Below, one piece after another: positions 1 through 11,937 of a DNA stretch of 64,000 nucleotides; the stretch's first letter is position 1; the number at the start of each line of letters is the position of its first letter. The position numbers were made by a program, and so were the translations under genes. The stretch comes from Pleodorina starrii (Eukaryota > Chlorophyta > Chlorophyceae > Chlamydomonadales > Volvocaceae): assembly GCA_030267565.1 (NCBI GenBank), contig BRXU01000085.1, positions 1 to 64,000 of the forward strand. Direction: 5' to 3'. The notes under the pieces are model-generated. The model worked only from the letters and a program-made list of their open reading frames with translations, was not told the DNA's origin and did no database searches.

Positions 1-602
1 AGATGCCTAAATACAATACCTAGGGCATGGTGTGATCAGATGCTGCGATCTTTACTCGTACGGCAGTGGCACGCGTTTCGCCCCTTTGCACCCCTGTGCC
101 TTTGCAGCTGAGGTGTGAAACCAGCCCAGCCCTCCTACACACGGTTATCGTCGTACCTAGGCCGGTAGACTTGGCACACTGATGCCTTAATACAATACCT
201 AGGGCATGGTGTGATCAGATGCTGCGAACTTTACTCGTACGGCAGTGGCACGCGTTTCGCCCCTGTGCACCCCTGTGCCTTTGCAGCTGAGGTGTGAAAC
301 CAGCCCAGCCCTCCTACACACGGTTATCGTCGGACCTAGGCCGGTAGACTTCGCCCACAGATGCCTTGATACAATATCTAGGGCATGGTGTGATCAGATG
401 CTGCGAACTTTACTCGTACGGCAGTGGCACGCGTTACGCCCCTTTGCACCCCTGTGCCTTTGCAACTGAGGTGTGAAACCAGCCCAGCCCTCCTACACAC
501 GGTTATCGTCGTACCTAGGCCGGTAGACTTGGCACACAGATGCCTTAATACAATATCTAGGGCATGGTGTGATCAGATGCTGCGAACTTTACTCGTACGG
601 CA

Positions 603-3600
603 GTGGCACGCGTTTCGCCCCTTTGCACCCCTGTGCCTTTGCAACTGAGGTGTGAAACCAGCCCAGCCCTCCTACACACGGTTATCGTCGGACCTAGGCC
701 GGTAGACTTGGCCCACAGATGCCTTGATACAATATCTAGGGCATGGTGTGATCAGATGCTGCGAACTTTATTCGTATGGCAGTGGCACGCGTTTCGCCCC
801 TTTGCACCGCTGTGCCTTTGCAGCTGAGGTGTGAAACCAGCCCAGCCCTCCTACACACGGTTATCGTCGTACCTAGGCCGGTAGACTTGGCACACAGATG
901 CCTTAATACAATACCTAGGGCATGGTGTGATCAGATGCTGCGAACTTTACTCGTACGGCAGTGGCACGCGTTTCGCCCCTGTGCACCCCTGTGCCTTTGC
1001 AGCTGAGGTGTGAAACCAGCCCAGCCCTCCTACACACGGTTATCGTCGTACCTAGGCCGGTAGACTTGGCACACAGATGCCTTAATACAATACCTAGGGC
1101 ATGGTGTGATCAGATGCTGCGAACTTTACTCGTACGGCAGTGGCACGCGTTTCGCCCCTGTGCACCCCTGTGCCTTTGCAGCTGAGGTGTGAAACCAGCC
1201 CAGCCCTCCTACACACGGTTATCGTCGTACCTAGGCCGGTAGACTTGGCACACAGATGCCTTAATACAATACCTAGGGCATGGTGTGATCAGATGCTGCG
1301 AACTTTACTCGTACGGCAGTGGCACGCGTTTCGCCCCTGTGCACCCCTGTGCCTTTGCAGCTGAGGTGTGAAACCAGCCCAGCCCTCCTACACACGGTTA
1401 TCGTCGTACCTAGGCCGGTAGACTTGGCACACAGATGCCTTAATACAATACCTAGGGCATGGTGCGATCAGATGCTGCGAACTTTACTCGTACGGCAGTG
1501 GCACGCGTTTCGCCCCTTTGCACCCCTGTGCCTTTGCAGCTGAGGTGTGAAACCAGCCCAGCCCTCCTACACACGGTTATCGTCGTACCTAGGCCGGTAG
1601 ACTTGGCACACAGATGCCTTGATACAATATCTAGGGCATGGTGTGATCAGATGCTGCGAACTTTACTCGTACGGCAGTGGCACGCGTTTCGCCCCTTTGC
1701 ACCCCTGTGCCTTTGCAGCTGAGGTGTGAAACCAGCCCAGCCCTCCTACACACGGTTATCGTCGTACCTAGGCCGGTAGACTTGGCACACAGATGCCTTA
1801 ATACAATACCTAGGGCATGGTGTGATCAGATGCTGCGAACTTTACTCGTACGGCAGTGGCACGCGTTTCGCCCCTTTGCACCCCTGTGCCTTTACAGCTG
1901 AGGTGTGAAACCAGCCCAGCCCTCCTACACACGGTTATCGTCGTACCTAGGCCGGTAGACTTGGCACACAGATGCCTTAATACAATACCTAGGGCATGGT
2001 GTGATCAGATTCTGCGAACTTTACTCGTACGGCAGTGGCACGCGTTTCGCCCCTGTGCACCCCTGTGCCTTTGCAGCTGAGGTGTGAAACCAGCCCAGCC
2101 CTCCTACACACGGTTATCGTCGGACCTAGGCCGGTAGACTTGGCCCACAGATGCCTTGATACAATATCTAGGGCATGGTGTGATCAGATGCTGCGAACTT
2201 TACTCGTACGGCAGTGGCACGCGTTACGCCCCTTTGCACCCCTGTGCCTTTGCAACTGAGGTGTGAAACCAGCCCAGCCCTCCTACACACGGTTATCGTC
2301 GTACCTAGGCCGGTAGACTTGGCACACAGATGCCTTAATACAATATCTAGGGCATGGTGTGATCAGATGCTGCGAACTTTACTCGTACGGCAGTGGCACG
2401 CGTTTCGCCCCTTTGCACCCCTGTGCCTTTGCAACTGAGGTGTGAAACCAGCCCAGCCCTCCTATACACGGTTATCGTCGGACCTAGGCCGGTAGACTTG
2501 GCCCACAGATGCCTTGATACAATATCTAGGGCATGGTGTGATCAGATGCTGCGAACTTTATTCGTATGGCAGTGGCACGCGTTTCGCCCCTTTGCACCGC
2601 TGTGCCTTTGCAGCTGAGGTGTGAAACCAGCCCAGCCCTCCTACACACGGTTATCGTCGTACCTAGGCCGGTAGACTTGGCACACAGATGCCTTAATACA
2701 ATACCTAGGGCATGGTGTGATCAGATGCTGCGAACTTTACTCGTACGGCAGTGGCACGCGTTTCGCCCCTGTGCACCCCTGTGCCTTTGCAGCTGAGGTG
2801 TGAAACCAGCCCAGCCCTCCTACACACGGTTATCGTCGTACCTAGGCCGGTAGACTTGGCACACAGATGCCTTAATACAATACCTAGGGCATGGTGTGAT
2901 CAGATGCTGCGAACTTTACTCGTACGGCAGTGGCACGCGTTTCGCCCCTGTGCACCCCTGTGCCTTTGCAGCTGAGGTGTGAAACCAGCCCAGCCCTCCT
3001 ACACACGGTTATCGTCGTACCTAGGCCGGTAGACTTGGCACACAGATGCCTTAATACAATACCTAGGGCATGGTGTGATCAGATGCTGCGAACTTTACTC
3101 GTACGGCAGTGGCACGCGTTTCGCCCCTGTGCACCCCTGTGCCTTTGCAGCTGAGGTGTGAAACCAGCCCAGCCCTCCTACACACGGTTATCGTCGTACC
3201 TAGGCCGGTAGACTTGGCACACAGATGCCTTAATACAATATCTAGGGCATGGTGCGATCAGATGCTGCGAACTTTACTCGTACGGCAGTGGCACGCGTTT
3301 CGCCCCTTTGCACCGCTGTGCCTTTGCAGCTGAGGTGTGAAACCAGCCCAGCCCTCCTACACACGGTTATCGTCGTACCTAGGCCGGTAGACTTGGCACA
3401 CAGATGCCTTAATACAATATCTAGGGCATGGTGTGATCAGATGCTGCGAACTTTACTCGTACGGCAGTGGCACGCGTTTCGCCCCTTTGCACCCCTGTGC
3501 CTTTGCAACTGAGGTGTGAAACCAGCCCAGCCCTCCTACACACGGTTATCGTCGGACCTAGGCCGGTAGACTTGGCCCACAGATGCCTTGATACAATATC

Positions 3601-6330
3601 TAGGGCATGGTGTGATCAGATGCTGCGAACTTTATTCGTATGGCAGTGGCACGCGTTTCGCCCCTTTGCACCGCTGTGCCTTTGCAGCTGAGGTGTGAAA
3701 CCAGCCCAGCCCTCCTACACACGGTTATCGTCGTACCTAGGCCGGTAGACTTGGCACACAGATGCCTTAATACAATACCTAGGGCATGGTGTGATCAGAT
3801 GCTGCGAACTTTACTCGTACGGCAGTGGCACGCGTTTCGCCCCTGTGCACCCCTGTGCCTTTGCAGCTGAGGTGTGAAACCAGCCCAGCCCTCCTACACA
3901 CGGTTATCGTCGTACCTAGGCCGGTAGACTTGGCACACAGATGCCTTAATACAATACCTAGGGCATGGTGTGATCAGATGCTGCGAACTTTACTCGTACG
4001 GCAGTGGCACGCGTTTCGCCCCTGTGCACCCCTGTGCCTTTGCAGCTGAGGTGTGAAACCAGCCCAGCCCTCCTACACACGGTTATCGTCGTACCTAGGC
4101 CGGTAGACTTGGCACACAGATGCCTTAATACAATACCTAGGGCATGGTGTGATCAGATGCTGCGAACTTTACTCGTACGGCAGTGGCACGCGTTTCGCCC
4201 CTGTGCACCCCTGTGCCTTTGCAGCTGAGGTGTGAAACCAGCCCAGCCCTCCTACACACGGTTATCGTCGTACCTAGGCCGGTAGACTTGGCACACAGAT
4301 GCCTTAATACAATACCTAGGGCATGGTGCGATCAGATGCTGCGAACTTTACTCGTACGGCAGTGGCACGCGTTTCGCCCCTTTGCACCCCTGTGCCTTTG
4401 CAGCTGAGGTGTGAAACCAGCCCAGCCCTCCTACACACGGTTATCGTCGTACCTAGGCCGGTAGACTTGGCACACAGATGCCTTGATACAATATCTAGGG
4501 CATGGTGTGATCAGATGCTGCGAACTTTACTCGTACGGCAGTGGCACGCGTTTCGCCCCTTTGCACCCCTGTGCCTTTGCAGCTGAGGTGTGAAACCAGC
4601 CCAGCCCTCCTACACACGGTTATCGTCGTACCTAGGCCGGTAGACTTGGCACACAGATGCCTTAATACAATACCTAGGGCATGGTGTGATCAGATGCTGC
4701 GAACTTTACTCGTACGGCAGTGGCACGCGTTTCGCCCCTTTGCACCCCTGTGCCTTTACAGCTGAGGTGTGAAACCAGCCCAGCCCTCCTACACACGGTT
4801 ATCGTCGTACCTAGGCCGGTAGACTTGGCACACAGATGCCTTAATACAATACCTAGGGCATGGTGTGATCAGATTCTGCGAACTTTACTCGTACGGCAGT
4901 GGCACGCGTTTCGCCCCTGTGCACCCCTGTGCCTTTGCAGCTGAGGTGTGAAACCAGCCCAGCCCTCCTACACACGGTTATCGTCGGACCTAGGCCGGTA
5001 GACTTGGCCCACAGATGCCTTGATACAATATCTAGGGCATGGTGTGATCAGATGCTGCGAACTTTACTCGTACGGCAGTGGCACGCGTTACGCCCCTTTG
5101 CACCCCTGTGCCTTTGCAACTGAGGTGTGAAACCAGCCCAGCCCTCCTACACACGGTTATCGTCGTACCTAGGCCGGTAGACTTGGCACACAGATGCCTT
5201 AATACAATATCTAGGGCATGGTGTGATCAGATGCTGCGAACTTTACTCGTACGGCAGTGGCACGCGTTTCGCCCCTTTGCACCCCTGTGCCTTTGCAACT
5301 GAGGTGTGAAACCAGCCCAGCCCTCCTATACACGGTTATCGTCGGACCTAGGCCGGTAGACTTGGCCCACAGATGCCTTGATACAATATCTAGGGCATGG
5401 TGTGATCAGATGCTGCGAACTTTATTCGTATGGCAGTGGCACGCGTTTCGCCCCTTTGCACCGCTGTGCCTTTGCAGCTGAGGTGTGAAACCAGCCCAGC
5501 CCTCCTACACACGGTTATCGTCGTACCTAGGCCGGTAGACTTGGCACACAGATGCCTTAATACAATACCTAGGGCATGGTGTGATCAGATGCTGCGAACT
5601 TTACTCGTACGGCAGTGGCACGCGTTTCGCCCCTGTGCACCCCTGTGCCTTTGCAGCTGAGGTGTGAAACCAGCCCAGCCCTCCTACACACGGTTATCGT
5701 CGTACCTAGGCCGGTAGACTTGGCACACAGATGCCTTAATACAATACCTAGGGCATGGTGTGATCAGATGCTGCGAACTTTACTCGTACGGCAGTGGCAC
5801 GCGTTTCGCCCCTGTGCACCCCTGTGCCTTTGCAGCTGAGGTGTGAAACCAGCCCAGCCCTCCTACACACGGTTATCGTCGTACCTAGGCCGGTAGACTT
5901 GGCACACAGATGCCTTAATACAATACCTAGGGCATGGTGTGATCAGATGCTGCGAACTTTACTCGTACGGCAGTGGCACGCGTTTCGCCCCTGTGCACCC
6001 CTGTGCCTTTGCAGCTGAGGTGTGAAACCAGCCCAGCCCTCCTACACACGGTTATCGTCGTACCTAGGCCGGTAGACTTGGCACACAGATGCCTTAATAC
6101 AATATCTAGGGCATGGTGCGATCAGATGCTGCGAACTTTACTCGTACGGCAGTGGCACGCGTTTCGCCCCTTTGCACCGCTGTGCCTTTGCAGCTGAGGT
6201 GTGAAACCAGCCCAGCCCTCCTACACACGGTTATCGTCGTACCTAGGCCGGTAGACTTGGCACACAGATGCCTTGATACAATATCTAGGGCATGGTGTGA
6301 TCAGATGCTGCGAACTTTACTCGTACGGCA
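603..6330. repeat. Tandem 16-monomer higher-order repeat (2864 bp, two copies)
   Basis: The series of monomer variants from about 603 to 3466 reappears in the same order from about 3467 to 6230, after which the two copies diverge. Examples are the tttacagctg monomer (1893, 4757), the gatcagattctgcg monomer (2010, 4874) and the cctatacacgg monomer (2462, 5326), all 2864 bp apart, which is 16 x 179. The gatcagattctgcg variant is seen again near 7200, 13 monomers further on. This shows amplification of multi-monomer segments by unequal exchange or a similar process. Confidence 0.85.
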
Positions 6331-7831
6331 GTGGCACGCGTTTCGCCCCTTTGCACCCCTGTGCCTTTGCAGCTGAGGTGTGAAACCAGCCCAGCCCTCC
6401 TACACACGGTTATCGTCGTACCTAGGCCGGTAGACTTGGCACACAGATGCCTTAATACAATACCTAGGGCATGGTGTGATCAGATGCTGCGAACTTTACT
6501 CGTACGGCAGTGGCACGCGTTTCGCCCCTTTGCACCCCTGTGCCTTTGCAGCTGAGGTGTGAAACCAGCCCAGCCCTCCTACACACGGTTATCGTCGGAC
6601 CTAGGCCGGTAGACTTGGCCCACAGATGCCTTGATACAATATCTAGGGCATGGTGTGATCAGATGCTGCGAACTTTATTCGTATGGCAGTGGCACGCGTT
6701 TCGCCCCTGTGCACCCCTGTGCCTTTGCAGCTGAGGTGTGAAACCAGCCCAGCCCTCCTACACACGGTTATCGTCGTACCTAGGCCGGTAGACTTGGCAC
6801 ACAGATGCCTTAATACAATACCTAGGGCATGGTGTGATCAGATGCTGCGAACTTTACTCGTACGGCAGTGGCACGCGTTTCGCCCCTGTGCACCCCTGTG
6901 CCTTTGCAGCTGAGGTGTGAAACCAGCCCAGCCCTCCTACACACGGTTATCGTCGTACCTAGGCCGGTAGACTTGGCACACAGATGCCTTAATACAATAC
7001 CTAGGGCATGGTGTGATCAGATGCTGCGAACTTTACTCGTACGGCAGTGGCACGCGTTTCGCCCCTTTGCACCCCTGTGCCTTTGCAGCTGAGGTGTGAA
7101 ACCAGCCCAGCCCTCCTACACACGGTTATCGTCGTACCTAGGCCGGTAGACTTGGCACACAGATGCCTTAATACAATACCTAGGGCATGGTGTGATCAGA
7201 TTCTGCGAACTTTACTCGTACGGCAGTGGCACGCGTTTCGCCCCTGTGCACCCCTGTGCCTTTGCAGCTGAGGTGTGAAACCAGCCCAGCCCTCCTACAC
7301 ACGGTTATCGTCGGATCTAGGCCGGTAGACTTGGCACACAGATGCCTTAATACAATACCTAGGGCATGGTGTGATCAGATGCTGCGAACTTTACTCGTAC
7401 GGCAGTGGCACGCGTTTCGCCCCTTTGCACCCCTGTGCCTTTGCAGCTGAGGTGTGAAACCAGCCCAGCCCTCCTACACACGGTTATCGTCGGACCTAGG
7501 CCGGTAGACTTGGCCCACAGATGCCTTGATACAATATCTAGGGCATGGTGTGATCAGATGCTGCGAACTTTATTCGTACGGCAGTGGCACGCGTTTCGCC
7601 CCTGTGCACCCCTGTGCCTTTGCAGCTGAGGTGTGAAACCAGCCCAGCCCTCCTACACACGGTTATCGTCGGACCTAGGCCGGTAGATTTGGCACACAGA
7701 TGCCTTAATACAATACCTAGGGCATGGTGTGATCAGATGCTGCGAACTTTACTCGTACGGCAGTGGCACGCGTTTCGCCCCTTTGCACCGCTGTGCCTTT
7801 GCAGCTGAGGTGTGAAACCAGCCCAGCCCTC

Positions 7832-7839
7832 CTACACAC
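7832..7839. repeat. Left target-site duplication of the hAT-like MITE
   Basis: The 8-bp satellite sequence ctacacac directly precedes the element and is repeated directly after it at 8248-8255. The uninterrupted satellite has one copy at this place. An 8-bp duplication is the known signature of hAT-superfamily integration. Confidence 0.93.
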
Positions 7840-7854
7840 CAGGGTTGCTATCTT
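7840..7854 (+). repeat. Left terminal inverted repeat of the MITE
   Basis: cagggttgctatctt is an exact inverted match to 8233-8247. Identity stops after 15 bases. Confidence 0.95.
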
Positions 7855-8232
7855 AGGATAAAAATATCTATTTGCCCAAAAATTTGAAATTTTATAGAAG
7901 TTTTTTTTACGATTTTGAGTGTCCAGTAGGATATTTTAGGGAGAATTCTGACCATACAATCTGATCATCCATAGAACTTCGGAAGCCCATTTCCCCATAA
8001 AATCACGTCGCCGGCTCCCTCCCGACGGCGAAAAAGATGTTTTCGGCTCCGAACAACTGTGCTGGATATTACTGAAAACAAGTTCCTACATTGCACATGG
8101 TCATGGTTGATATCTGGCCACTGCACACAGATACTTTTGGGCCTTCCCAGCCAAAAAACTTCTCGTCATCCATAGAAGTTTTTGGAACATTTGAGCAACG
8201 AATATCTGAGCCCGTAGATACTCCCGTCAAGG

Positions 8233-8247
8233 AAGATAGCAACCCTG
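8233..8247 (-). repeat. Right terminal inverted repeat of the MITE
   Basis: aagatagcaaccctg is the reverse complement of 7840-7854. The second TSD copy follows at 8248-8255. Confidence 0.95.
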
Positions 8248-11200
8248 CTACACACGGTTATCGTCGTACCTAGGCCGGTAGACTTGGCACACAGATGCCT
8301 TAATACAATACCTAGGGCATGGTGTGATCAGATGCTGCGAACTTTACTCGTATGGCAGTGGCACGCGTTTCGCCCCTGTGCACCCCTGTGCCTTTGCCGC
8401 TGAGGTGTGAAACCAGCCCAGCCCTCCTACACACGGTTATCGTCGTACCTAGGCCGGTAGACTTGGCACACAGCTGCCTTAATACAATACCTAGGGCATG
8501 GTGTGATCAGATGCTGCGAACTTTACTCGTACGGCAGTGGCACGCGTTTCGCCCCTGTGCACCCCTGTGCCTTTGCAGCTGAGGTGTGAAACCAGCCCAG
8601 CCCTCCTACACACGGTTATCGTCGTACCTAGGCCGGTAGACTTGGCACACAGATGCCTTAATACAATACCTAGGGCATGGTGTGATCAGATGCTGCGAAC
8701 TTTACTCGTACGGCAGTGGCACGCGTTTCGCCCCTTTGCACCCCTGTGCCTTTGCAACTGAGGTGTGAAACCAGCCCAGCCCTCCTACACACGGTTATCG
8801 TCGGACCTAGGCCGGTAGACTTGGCACACAGATGCCTTGATACAATATCTAGGGCATGGTGTGATCAGATGCTGCGAACTTTATTCGTATGGCAGTGGCA
8901 CGCGTTTCGCCCCTGTGCACCCCTGTGCCTTTGCAGCTGAGGTGTGAAACCAGCCCAGCCCTCCTACACACGGTTATCGTCGTACCTAGGCCGGTAGACT
9001 TGGCACACAGATGCCTTAATACAATACCTAGGGCATGGTGTGATCAGATGCTGCGAACTTTACTCGTACGGCAGTGGCACGCGTTTCGCCCCTGTGCACC
9101 CCTGTGCCTTTGCAGCTGAGGTGTGAAACCAGCCCAGCCCTCCTACACACGGTTATCGTCGTACCTAGGCCGGTAGACTTGGCACACAGATGCCTTAATA
9201 CAATACCTAGGGCATGGTGTGATCAGATGCTGCGAACTTTACTCGTACGGCAGTGGCACGCGTTTCGCCCCTGTGCACCCCTGTGCCTTTGCAGCTGAGG
9301 TGTGAAACCAGCCCAGCCCTCCTACACACGGTTATCGTCGTACCTAGGCCGGTAGACTTGGCACACAGATGCCTTAATACAATACCTAGGGCATGGTGTG
9401 ATCAGATGCTGCGAACTTTACTCGTACGGCAGTGGCACGCGTTTCGCCCCTGTGCACCCCTGTGCCTTTGCAGCTGAGGTGTGAAACCAGCCCAGCCCTC
9501 CTACACACGGTTATCGTCGTACCTAGGCCGGTAGACTTGGCACACAGATGCCTTAATACAATATCTAGGGCATGGTGTGATCAGATGCTGCGAACTTTAC
9601 TCGTACGGCAGTGGCACGCGTTTCGCCCCTTTGCACCCCTGTGCCTTTGCAGCTGAGGTGTGAAACCAGCCCAGCCCTCCTACACACGGTTATCGTCGTA
9701 CCTAGGCCGGTAGACTTGGCACACAGATGCCTTGATACAATATCTAGGGCATGGTGTGATCAGATGCTGCGAACTTTACTCGTACGGCAGTGGCACGCGT
9801 TTCGCCCCTTTGCACCCCTGTGCCTTTGCAGCTGAGGTGTGAAACCAGCCCAGCCCTCCTACACACGGTTATCGTCGTACCTAGGCCGGTAGACTTGGCA
9901 CACAGATGCCTTAATACAATACCTAGGGCATGGTGTGATCAGATGCTGCGAACTTTACTCGTACGGCAGTGGCACGCGTTTCGCCCCTGTGCACCCCTGT
10001 GCCTTTGCAGCTGAGGTGTGAAACCAGCCCAGCCCTCCTACACACGGTTATCGTCGGACCTAGGCCGGTAGATTTGGCACACAGATGCCTTAATACAATA
10101 CCTAGGGCATGGTGTGATCAGATGCTGCGAACTTTACTCGTACGGCAGTGGCACGCGTTTCGCCCCTTTGCACCGCTGTGCCTTTGCAGCTGAGGTGTGA
10201 AACCAGCCCAGCCCTCCTACACACGGTTATCGTCGGACCTAGGCCGGTAGACTTGGCCCACAGATGCCTTGATACAATATCTAGGGCATGGTGTGATCAG
10301 ATGCTGCGAACTTTATTCGTACGGCAGTGGCACGCGTTTCGCCCCTGTGCACCCCTGTGCCTTTGCAGCTGAGGTGTGAAACCAGCCCAGCCCTCCTACA
10401 CACGGTTATCGTCGGACCTAGGCCGGTAGATTTGGCACACAGATGCCTTAATACAATACCTAGGGCATGGTGTGATCAGATGCTGCGAACTTTACTCGTA
10501 CGGCAGTGGCACGCGTTTCGCCCCTTTGCACCGCTGTGCCTTTGCAGCTGAGGTGTGAAACCAGCCCAGCCCTCCTACACACGGTTATCGTCGTACCTAG
10601 GCCGGTAGACTTGGCACACAGATGCCTTAATACAATACCTAGGGCATGGTGTGATCAGATGCTGCGAACTTTACTCGTATGGCAGTGGCACGCGTTTCGC
10701 CCCTGTGCACCCCTGTGCCTTTGCCGCTGAGGTGTGAAACCAGCCCAGCCCTCCTACACACGGTTATCGTCGTACCTAGGCCGGTAGACTTGGCACACAG
10801 CTGCCTTAATACAATACCTAGGGCATGGTGTGATCAGATGCTGCGAACTTTACTCGTACGGCAGTGGCACGCGTTTCGCCCCTGTGCACCCCTGTGCCTT
10901 TGCAGCTGAGGTGTGAAACCAGCCCAGCCCTCCTACACACGGTTATCGTCGTACCTAGGCCGGTAGACTTGGCACACAGATGCCTTAATACAATACCTAG
11001 GGCATGGTGTGATCAGATGCTGCGAACTTTACTCGTACGGCAGTGGCACGCGTTTCGCCCCTGTGCACCCCTGTGCCTTTGCAGCTGAGGTGTGAAACCA
11101 GCCCAGCCCTCCTACACACGGTTATCGTCGTACCTAGGCCGGTAGACTTGGCACACAGATGCCTTAATACAATACCTAGGGCATGGTGTGATCAGATGCT

Positions 11201-11937
11201 GCGAACTTTACTCGTACGGCAGTGGCACGCGTTTCGCCCCTTTGCACCCCTGTGCCTTTGCAGCTGAGGTGTGAAACTAGCCCAGCCCTCCTACACACGG
11301 TTATCGTCGTACCTAGGCCGGTAGACTTGGCACACACATGCCTTGATACAATATCTAGGGCATGGTATGATCAGATGCTGCGAACTTTACTCGTACGGCA
11401 GTGGCACGCGTTTCGCCCCTTTGCACCCCTGTGCCTTTGCAGCTGAGGTGTGAAACCAGCCCAGCCCTCCTACACACGGTTATCGTCGTACCTAGGCCGG
11501 TAGACTTGGCACACAGATGCCTTAATACAATATCTAGGGCATGGTGTGATCAGATGCTGCGAACTTTACTCGTACGGCAGTGGCACGCGTTTCGCCCCTG
11601 TGCACCCCTGTGCCTTTGCAGCTGAGGTGTGAAACCAGCCCAGCCCTCCTACACACGGTTATCGTCGTACCTAGGCCGGTAGACTTGGCACACAGATGCC
11701 TTGATACAATATCTAGGGCATGGTGTGATCAGATGCTGCGAACTTTACTCGTACGGCAGTGGCACGCGTTTCGCCCCTTTGCACCCCTGTGCCTTTGCAG
11801 CTGAGGTGTGAAACCAGCCCAGCCCTCCTACACACGGTTATCGTCGTACCTAGGCCGGTAGACTTGGCACACAGATGCCTTAATACAATACCTAGGGCAT
11901 GGTGTGATCAGATGCTGCGAACTTTACTCGTACGGCA

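Larger units (their letters stand above)
1..7839. repeat. 179-bp satellite array, block 1 (about 44 monomers)
   Basis: This is a head-to-tail array with a period of 179 bp, seen directly from the landmark ggtgtgatcagatgctgcg recurring at that spacing. Each monomer also carries cctaggccggtag, a cagctg or caactg site and cagcccagccctcctacac. Neighbouring monomers differ at a handful of positions, for example gtcgta/gtcgga, ccttaat/ccttgat, atacct/atatct, cccctg/cccctt and gcagctg/gcaactg. Variant order repeats at long range: the 16 monomers from about 603 recur from about 3467, a shift of 2864 bp. Shared private markers include tttacagctg near 1893 and 4757, and cctatacacgg near 2462 and 5326. 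The array is cut off at the left window edge. The period is close to one nucleosome repeat, as in many centromeric satellites, but function is inferred only. Confidence 0.97.
7840..8247. mobile_element. Non-autonomous hAT-like DNA transposon (MITE), 408 bp
   Basis: This segment interrupts a satellite monomer and shares no sequence with it. It is bounded by perfect 15-bp terminal inverted repeats: cagggttgctatctt at 7840-7854 and its reverse complement at 8233-8247. An 8-bp duplication ctacacac flanks it. The CAGGG terminus fits the known hAT end consensus (YARNG), and 8-bp duplications are typical of hAT. The interior is AT-rich on the left side and holds no credible transposase. The only open frame of note (60 codons from 8091) runs into satellite and is probably chance. 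It must have been mobilised by a transposase encoded elsewhere. P-type elements also make 8-bp duplications, so the superfamily is likely rather than certain. Confidence 0.9.

Noticed and set aside
245..7808. Regular 74-87-codon open frames, one per monomer, all similar (MARVSPLCTP...)
   Set aside because: They follow the satellite period exactly and recur in every block. Changes in the frame track neutral monomer variants, including frame-breaking deletions in some. They are a by-product of the repeat, not a gene family.
1..7839. CRISPR-like repeat-spacer pattern
   Set aside because: The whole 179-bp unit is repeated with no unique spacers, and the mobile elements are eukaryotic.
8091..8273. 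60-codon open frame in the MITE
   Set aside because: It crosses the TIR into satellite, is too short for a transposase, and has no recognisable motif.
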